37,715 nucleotides of DNA. It comes from Nemertoderma westbladi. Its lineage: Eukaryota; Xenacoelomorpha; Nemertodermatida; Nemertodermatidae. Positions 29,299 to 37,715 of this stretch are shown here, piece after piece; position 1 is the stretch's first letter, and every line of letters begins with the position of its first letter. The notes below the pieces were generated by a model. That model did no database searches and was not told the DNA's origin. It was given only the letters and a program-made list of their open reading frames with translations. The stretch spans positions 1 to 37,715 of the forward strand of contig JAUCBJ010001010.1 in the NCBI GenBank assembly GCA_032718475.1. The letters are read 5' to 3'. A program made the translations under genes and the position numbers.

Positions 29299-29873
29299 CT
29301 AAGGGATGGGTGCGTCGGATGTAGGTGTAGTGGCCTGGGCCGGTGGCACCTGTTGGGACGTGTCGTACAGGGCGGCTTTCTGACGTACCTTAAACCACGG
29401 AGTCTCCTTGTAACAGAACCAAAGGTTACCCGCCCACACGAATAAGCTAAGGAAACCGAATACCTGTAGGGATAAAATAGAGTTGTAATCATTGTTATCG
29501 CGATTCAACAGTCTCGACAAAAGATGATTATACTTTAATTTTTCTACAAGTTTGACCTCTAATAGAAAATAGTGTACATTTGTGAAAATACCATACATAT
29601 CCAATTATTACGCTGAAGTGTTCAGGCATTAAATAATAGTTCCTTGGTTTGGATAGTGACAGAATTAGTACTTACCACAGATATACTAATAGTTCCATAG
29701 TTTGGAGTGGTTCCAGAATCAGCAGCGCAGACCACACCAGCCTGTTTGCATACAGGTAAGTAACCAATAACTGTAAGGACGTCAGTATTGGACTTTACCT
29801 GAACCACACCGTGAGCCCAAGCCGCACTAGCAATAAGGAACATAACGCAGAAACCAGAGTGAATTAGAAAATC
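29299..29873 (-). CDS. Synaptophysin-family protein, last two coding exons (partial)
   Basis: Synaptophysins are four-span MARVEL-domain proteins of synaptic and transport vesicles. Two exons are visible: 29873-29676 (66 codons, entered after TTTTTTAG, left at GTG|GTAAG) and 29463-29299 (54 codons and stop, entered after CTACAG). The 212-bp intron obeys GT-AG. The first exon gives membrane span 3 (DFLIHSGFCVMFLIASAAWA) and the second luminal loop with the paired cysteines (PVCKQAGVVC). Span 4 crosses the junction as ISISV|VFGFLSLFVWAGNLWF, very close to the vertebrate SVVFGFLNLVLWVGNLWF, followed by CYKETPWF. The cytoplasmic tail is short (about 29 residues) and lacks the Tyr-Gly-rich repeats of neuronal synaptophysin, more like synaptophysin-like/pantophysin proteins. 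The exons for spans 1 and 2 were not found up to the satellite at 31.6 kb, so the gene is partial here. Confidence 0.9.
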
Positions 29874-31626
29874 CTAAAAAATAAACAAAATATTTTTATC
29901 AATAAACTTAGGGGAGATAAAGAGAAAAGTGGCCAAACTAAAAGTTTTTTTGTCATAGAGTCAAATTTAATGAATATCATTTTTTTTGTAAAAAGTTTCT
30001 CAAAACCTAACATATGATATATTCTGAAAGCTCAAACGATAGAACCCATGTGCGATTATTGGAAAAAATATGACATGTAAGAAAATATACTGAGTGCGGT
30101 CCCTTCCCATTAAACGTAAACAACCCGGCTACAGGCGGCTACTACACGTTTTATGGTACGACTAACACTGCCAAACACACATAATAAATGCTGCGTATGA
30201 ACATTATACATCTAAAGAAAGTTAAGAAAAAATATTCAAAGGCGAACTGTTATTGTTTCACTGAGTTACCAATTATATGCATTGCTATTTATTGGCCATA
30301 ACGCTGGTTACAGGAGGGGACAGTTCATGGGTTTCTGTCTGTTTCAAACCGACATCTAACATCATTCGATGAATTTGGATATTTATTTTGGTGTTTTACA
30401 GCAAAAAAAACAAAATTCTATAAAAAAGAAACAATTATTGCTAACCACAATTTCTAATATATTAAATTTTTTACATTGGAAACATTTTAGGTCCCAAATG
30501 GAAGTGTAGTTTAACATAAAGTGTTCCAGGATCTCCTGTGTGTTAAGGTTAACTATATTTTACCTACAGATGTTACAGAAACTACATGTTTCATTAAATT
30601 AAAAGACAAATTTAAGGGCCCACCCCTTAAATTTGTCTTTTAATTTAATGAAACATGTAGTTTCTGTAACATCTGTAGGTAAAGTATATCCCAATATCCC
30701 AATATTTGCTCCCAGTTACTTAACTGGTACTCGGTTAAATACCCAGTTAAGTACCCAATTTAACTGGTATTCATTTAGTATAAAATGTTAAATTTTATTG
30801 AAACCTGATATAAACAAGAGCTCCTTATTTAACTGCACTTTTAGTCAAAAATTCACAAAAATCACGTTTTCCGTGGTTTTTTATGGTTTCAAGAAAAATG
30901 TATGATTGTAGGGTTGCACTGTAAGGCTGTAACATTTTATTTCATGATATTTCAATCCGTATAATTGGAATTACACTATTTTATTGCATGTTTTAGTCAC
31001 TTTTCTATTATTGCGCCTTATATAGTTATTTTTATAAATTTAGTATATACAAAAAATAATTTTAATTTCTAAAAAATACACACATACAATACAAACAAAT
31101 GTATATAGTTCCTCGGAAATTGATGTTCGTTATTCTAATTTTATTTCAACGGGTACTATATTGCTGGTTGTTTGGGGTGCTGGGAGCGATGTTTAACCAC
31201 TACTTCTATTTGTTTAATTAGGCTGCCGCCGTCTTCTTACCTCTCATTAGTAAGACAATCATTATCATTTTCTATAGTAACTAATAGGGGTTATAAGTTG
31301 CTCCGAGGTTGAGACTGCAGTATACTTACTAAATAAATAGTTGTAACTTAACTTTCTCCTCTAAAGTTGTTTATTCGCTGTTAATTCTAACGCCGTTCAT
31401 TAATGTTGAAACTTTGAAATAAGAATGTTTTCCAAAAATCAAATTACATTCTAAATTACAATCAATAAGCTTCAAAACTAAATAACAAACCAGTTACATT
31501 ATTACGTGGAATTTTTAGTTTTAAAAAAAAGTTTCTCCAGCAAAAAATCTACGATGTGCATTATAATGGGAAATTAAAAAATGAATATAAATTCGTGATT
31601 GTTTGTGGTAAACTAGAAAACCCCCG
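29874..31626. other. Probable intron of the synaptophysin-like gene
   Basis: The minus-strand acceptor at 29875-29874 shows that an intron begins here. The sequence is AT-rich with no recognisable exon for membrane spans 1 and 2. It contains a near-perfect 135-bp hairpin (30554-30688), a small ACTTAACTGG/CCAGTTAAGT hairpin at 30718-30752, and a segment related to 2051-2131. Confidence 0.5.
30554..30688. repeat. Near-perfect 65-bp-arm hairpin
   Basis: The left arm (30554-30618) and right arm (30624-30688) match at 64 of 65 positions around a 5-nt loop (CCCAC). Arms this uniform imply either a young foldback insertion or a recent duplication by template switching. It is unrelated to the other foldback elements. 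Confidence 0.9.
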
Positions 31627-31628
31627 CT

Positions 31629-34600
31629 ATTCCCACTCACCCAATCCTACTCCACCATTCCTACTCCACCATTACTACTCCACCAATCCTACTCCACCAT
31701 TCCCACTCACCCATTCTTACTCCACCATTCCCATTCACCCATTCTTACTCCACTATTCCCACTCACCCAATCCTACTCCACCATTCCTACTCCACCATTC
31801 CTACTCACCCATTCTTACTCCACCATTCTTACTCCACCATTCCTACTCCACCATTCCTACTCCACCATTCCTACTCAACCATTCCTACTCCACCATTCAC
31901 ACTCACCCATTCTTACTCCACCATTCCTACTCCACCATTCCCACCCACCCAATCCTACTCCACCATTCCTACTCCACCATTCCCACCCACCCAATCCTAC
32001 TCCACCATTCTTACTCCACCATTCCTACTCCACCATTCCTACTCCACCATTCCTACTCCACCATTCCTACTCCCCATTCCCACTCACCCAATCCTACTCC
32101 ACCATTATTACTCCACCATTCCTACCCCACCATTCCTTCTCCACCATTCCTACTCCACCATTCCCACTCACCCATTCTTACTCCACTATTCCCACTCACC
32201 CATTCTTACTCCACCATTCCTACTCCACCATTCCCACTCACCCAATCCTACTCCACCATTCCTACTCCACCATTCCTACCCCACCATTCCTTCTCCACCA
32301 TTCCCACTCACCCATTCTTACTCCACTATTCCCACTCACCCATTCTTACTCCACCATTCCTACTCCACCATTCCCACTCATCCAATCCTACTCCACCATT
32401 CTTACTCCACCATTCCTACCCCACCATTCCTTCTCCACCATTCCTACTCCACCATTCCCACTCACCCATTCTTACTCCACTATTCCCACTCACCCATTCT
32501 TACTCCACCATTCCTACTCCACCATTCCCACTCACCCAATCCTACTCCACCATTCCTACTCTCCAACCATTCCTACTCCACCATTCCTACTCCACCATTC
32601 CTACTCCACCATTCCTACTCCCCATTCCCACTCACCCAATCCTACTCCACCATTCTTACTCCACCATTCCTACCCCACCATTCCTTCTCCACCATTCCTA
32701 CTCCACCATTCCCACTCACCCATTCTTACTCCACTATTCCCACTCACCCATTCTTACTCCACCATTCCTACTCCACCATTCCCACTCACCCAATCCTACT
32801 CCACCATTCTTACTCCACCATTCCTACCCCACCATTCCTTCTCCACCATTCCTACTCCACCATTCCCACTCACCCATTCTTACTCCACTATTCCCACTCA
32901 CCCATTCTTACTCCACCATTCCTACTCCACCATTCCCACTCACCCAATCCTACTCCACCATTCCTACTCCACCATTCCTACCCCACCATTCCTTCTCCAC
33001 CATTCCTACTCCACCATTCCCACTCACCCATTCTTACTCCACCATTCCCACTCACCCATTCCTACTCCACCATTCCTACTCCACCATTCCCACTCACCCA
33101 ATCCTACTCCACCATTCCTACTCCCAACCATTCCTACTCCACCATTCCTACTCCACCATTCCTACTCCACCATTCCTACCCATTCCTACTCCACCATTCC
33201 TACTCCCCATTCCCACTCACCCAATCCTACTCCACCATTCTTACTCCACCATTCCTACTCCACCATTCCTACTCACCCATTCCTACTCCACCATTCCTAC
33301 TCCACCATTCCTACTCCACCATTCCCACTCACCCATTCTTACTCCACCATTCCCACTCACCCATTCCTACTCCACCATTCCTACTCCACCATTCCCACTC
33401 ACCCAATCCTACTCCACCATTCCTACTCACCATTCCTACTCCACCATTCCTACTCCACCATTCCTACTCCACCATTCCTACTCCACCATTCCTACTCCAC
33501 CATTCCTACTCCACCATTCCTACTCCACCATTCCTACTCCACCATTCCTACTCACACCATTCCTACTCCACCATTCCTACTCCACCATTCCCACTCACCC
33601 ATTCCTACTCCACCATTCCCTACTCACCCACCATTCCTACTCCACCATTCCCACTCACCCAATCCTACTCCACCATTCCTACTCCACCATTCCTACTCCA
33701 CCATTCCTACTCCACCATTCCTACTCCACCATTCCTACTCACCCATTCCTACTCCACCATTCCTACTCACCCATTCCTACTCCACCATTCCTACTCCACC
33801 ATTCCACTCACCCATCCTACTCCACCATTCCCACTCACCCATCCTACTCCACCATTCCTACTCCACCATTCCCACTCACCCATTCCTACTCCACCATTCC
33901 TACTCCACCATTCCTACTCCACCATTCCTACTCCACCATTCCTACTCCACCATTCCTACTCCACCATTCCTACTCACCCATTCCTACTCCACCATTCCTA
34001 CTCCACCATTCCTACTCCACCATTCCCACTCACCCATTCCTACTCCACCATTCCCACTCACCCATTCCTACTCCACCATTCCTACTCCACCATTCCCACT
34101 CACCCAATCCTACTCCACCATTCCTACTCCACCATTCCTACTCCACCATTCCTACTCCACCATTCCTACTCCACCATTCCTACTCACCCATTCCTACTCC
34201 ACCATTCCTACTCCACCATTCCTACTCACCCATTCCTACTCCACCATTCCTACTCACCACCATTCCTACTCCACCATTCCTACTCCACCATTCCTACTCC
34301 ACCATTCCTACTCCACCATTCCTACTCCACCATTCCCACTCACCCATTCCTACTCCACCATTCCTACTCCACCATTCCTACCCACCATTCCTACTCCACC
34401 ATTCCTACTCCACCATTCCCACTCACCCAATCCTACTCCACCATTCCTACTCCACCATTCTCTACTCCACCATTCCTACTCCACCATTCCTACTCCACCA
34501 TTCCTACTCACCCATTCCTACTCCACCATTCCTACTCCACCATTCCTACTCACCCAATCCTACTCCACCATTCCTACTCACTCACCCATTCCTACTCCAC

Positions 34601-37600
34601 CATTCCTACTCCACCATTCCTACTCACCCATTCCTACTCCACCATTCCTACTCCACCATTCCCACTCACCCAATCCTACTCCACCATTCCTACTCACTCA
34701 CCCACTCCTACTCCACCATTCCTACTCCACCATTCCTACTCCACCATTCCTACTCACCCATTCCTACTCCACCATTCCTACTCCACCATTCCTACTCCAC
34801 CATTCCCACTCACCCAATCCTACTCCACCATTCCTACTCCACCATTCCTACTCCACCATTCCTACTCCACCATTCCTACTCCACCATTCCTACTCACCCA
34901 TTCCTACTCCACCATTCCTACTCCACCATTCCTACTCACCCATTCCTACTCCACCATTCCTACTCCACCATTCCTACTCCACCATTCCTACTCCACCATT
35001 CCTACTCCCCATTCCTACTCCACCATTCCTACTCCACCATTCCTACTCCACCATTCCCACTCACCCATTCCTACTCCACCATTCCTACTCCACCATTCCT
35101 ACTCACCCATTCCTACTCCACCATTCCTACTCCACCATTCCTACTCCACCATTCCTACTCACCCAATCCTACTCCACCATTCCTACTCACTCACCCATTC
35201 CTACTCCACCATTCCTACTCCACCATTCCTACTCACCCAATCCTACTCCACCATTCCCACTCACCCATTCTACTCCACCATTCCTACTCCACCATTCCTA
35301 CTCCACCATTCCTACTCCACCATTCCTACTCCACCATTCCTACTCCACCATTCCTACTCACCCATTCCTACTCCACCATTCCTACTCCACCATTCCTACT
35401 CACCCATTCCTACTCCACCATTCCTACTCACCATTCCTACTCCACCATTCCTACTCACCCATTCCTACTCCACCATTCCTACTCCACCATTCCTACTCCA
35501 CCATTCCTACTCCACCATTCCTACTCCACCCATTCCTACTCCACCATTCCTACTCCACCATTCCTACTCACCCATTCCTACTCCACCATTCCTACTCCAC
35601 CCATTCCTACTCCACCATTCCTACTCCACCATTCCTACTCACCCATTCCTACTCCACCATTCCTACTCCACCATTCCTACTCCACCATTCCTACTCCACC
35701 ATTCCTACTCACCCATTCCTACTCCACCATTCCTACTCCACCATTCCTACTCCACCATTCCTACTCCACCATTCCTACTCACCCATTCCTACTCCACCAT
35801 TCCTACTCCACCATTCCTACTCCACCATTCCTACTCCACCATTCCTACTCCACCATTCCTACTCCACCATTCCTACTCCACCATTCCTACTCCACCATTC
35901 CTACTCCACCATTCCCACTCACCCAATCCTACTCCACCATTCCTACTCACTCACCCATTCCTACTCCACCATTCCTACTCCACCATTCCTACTCCACCAT
36001 TCCTACTCCACCATTCCTACTCCACCATTCCTACTCCACCATTCCTACTCCACCATTCCTACTCACCCAATCCTACTCCACCATTCCTACTCACTCACCC
36101 ATTCCTACTCCACCATTCCTACTCCACCATTCCTACTCACCCATTCCTACTCCACCATTCCTACTCCACCATTCCTACTCCACCATTCCTACTCCACCAT
36201 TCCTACTCCACCATTCCTACTCCACCATTCCTACTCCACCATTCCTACTCCACCATTCCTACTCCACCATTCCTACTCCACCATTCCTACTCCACCATTC
36301 CTACTCACCATCCTACTCCACCATTCCTACTCCACCATTCCTACTCCACCATTCCTACTCCACCATTCCTACTCCACCATTCCTACTCCACCATTCCTAC
36401 TCCACCATTCCTACTCCACCCATTCCTACTCCACCATTCCTACTCCACCATTCCTACTCACCCATTCCTACTCCACCATTCCTACTCCACCCATTCCTAC
36501 TCCACCATTCCTACTCCACCATTCCTACTCACCCATTCCTACTCCACCATTCCTACTCCACCATTCCTACTCCACCATTCCTACTCCACCATTCCTACTC
36601 CACCATTCCTACTCCACCATTCCTACTCCACCCAATCCTACTCCACCATTCCCACTCACCCAATCCTACTCCACCATTCCTACTCCACCATTCCTACTCC
36701 ACCCATTCCTACTCCACCATTCCTACTCCACCATTCCTACTCCACCATTCCTACTCCACCATTCCTACTCACACCATTCCTACTCCACCATTCCTACTCC
36801 ACCATTCCTACTCCACCATTCCTACTCCACCATTCCTACTCCACCATTCCTACTCCACCCATTCCTACTCCACCATTCCTACTCCACCCATTCCTACTCC
36901 ACCATTCCTACTCCACCATTCCTACTCCACCATTCCTACTCACCCATCCTACTCCACCATTCCTACTCCACCATTCCTACTCCACCATTCCTACTCCACC
37001 ATTCCCACTCACCCATTCCTACTCCACCATTCCTACTCCACCCATTCCTACTCCACCATTCCTACTCCACCATTCCTACTCCACCATTCCTACTCCACCA
37101 TTCCTACTCCACCATTCCTACTCCACCATTCCTACTCCACCATTCCTACTCCACCATTCCTACTCCACCATTCCTACTCCACCATTCCTACTCCACCATT
37201 CCTACTCCACCATTCCTACTCCACCATTCCTACTCACCCATTCCTACTCCACCATTCCTACTCACACCATTCCTACTCCACCATTCCTACTCCACCATTC
37301 CCACTCACCCAATCCTACTCCACCATTCCCACTCACCCATTCCTACTCCACCATTCCTACTCCACCATTCCTACTCCACCATTCCTACTCCACCATTCCT
37401 ACTCCACCATTCCTACTCCACCATTCCTACTCCACCATTCCTACTCCACCATTCCTACTCCACCCATTCCTACTCCACCATTCCTACTCCACCATTCCTA
37501 CTCCACCATTCCTACTCCACCATTCCTACTCCACCATTCCTACTCCACCATTCCTACTCCACCATTCCTACTCCACCATTCCTACTCCACCATTCCTACT

Positions 37601-37715
37601 CCACCATTCCTACTCCACCATTCCTACTCACTCACCCACTCCTACTCCACCATTCCCACTCCACCATTCCTACTCCACCATTCCTACTCCACCATTCCTA
37701 CTCCACCATTCCTAC
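31629..37715. repeat. 14-bp satellite array, guanine-free on the plus strand, open at the window end
   Basis: The main unit is CCTACTCCACCATT (14 bp), with related forms CCCACTCACCCATT, CCCACTCACCCAAT and CTTACTCCACCATT. About 435 units reach the window end, so the array continues beyond it. I see no G on the plus strand from 31627 to 37715 (6,089 nt). Higher-order structure is visible at 32.1-33.0 kb: a marker phrase CCTACCCCACCATTCCTTCT recurs at 32121, 32275, 32415, 32669, 32823 and 32977, mostly 154 bp apart (11 units). The right part, about 36.1-37.6 kb, is nearly pure main unit. Confidence 0.98.

Noticed and set aside
31629-37715. Telomeric repeat
   Set aside because: The unit is 14 bp and contains no TTAGGG-like hexamer.

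Overview
This window is nuclear DNA from an animal. It carries animal housekeeping genes with no bacterial-style operons: a UTP3/SAS10 homologue, mitochondrial ribosomal protein S6, calpain-7, a C2H2 zinc-finger gene and the 3' end of a synaptophysin-family gene with GT-AG introns. Non-coding DNA is AT-rich and the exons are richer in GC. The compact, AT-rich, foldback-rich layout suggests an invertebrate. A tunicate or another deuterostome is possible, but the sequence does not settle the lineage.

Layout. Positions 1-2,372 are non-coding apart from a likely last coding exon of an unidentified plus-strand gene (877-1028). UTP3 (3737-2373) and MRPS6 (4323-3985) follow on the minus strand, with MRPS6 upstream and 247 bp between them. 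From 4.5 to 7.2 kb, three unrelated inverted-repeat (foldback) elements lie almost end to end. CAPN7 (7508-9838, plus) is a complete single-exon gene. Two further ~245-bp foldback elements lie at 10.6-11.2 kb, with a relic of the first foldback family just before a single-exon zinc-finger gene (11693-13045). A sixth inverted-repeat element, with about 17 dispersed copies of an AAAACCCAGTA motif, occupies 13,884-14,946.

From 16.9 kb onward the window is mostly tandem repeat. There are four unrelated arrays: 36-bp unit x128 (16869-21476), 25-bp unit x~191 (22340-27123), 45-bp unit x19 (28041-28886), and a ~14-bp unit over 6 kb that runs off the end (31629-37715). Together they make up about 16.3 kb, or 43% of the window. 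Between the third and fourth arrays lie the last two coding exons of a synaptophysin-family gene (minus strand). Its 5' exons are not recognisable here and probably lie beyond the last array.

The genes show no shared pathway: ribosome biogenesis, mitochondrial translation, ESCRT-linked proteolysis, probable transcriptional control and vesicle membrane trafficking. The distinctive content is structural. It includes a dense set of unrelated foldback elements, a 36-bp array that varies at essentially one base (a two-state array), and an array of about 6.1 kb whose plus strand appears to contain no guanine. Very long open frames run through the arrays, but they follow from repeat periodicity and I do not annotate them as genes.
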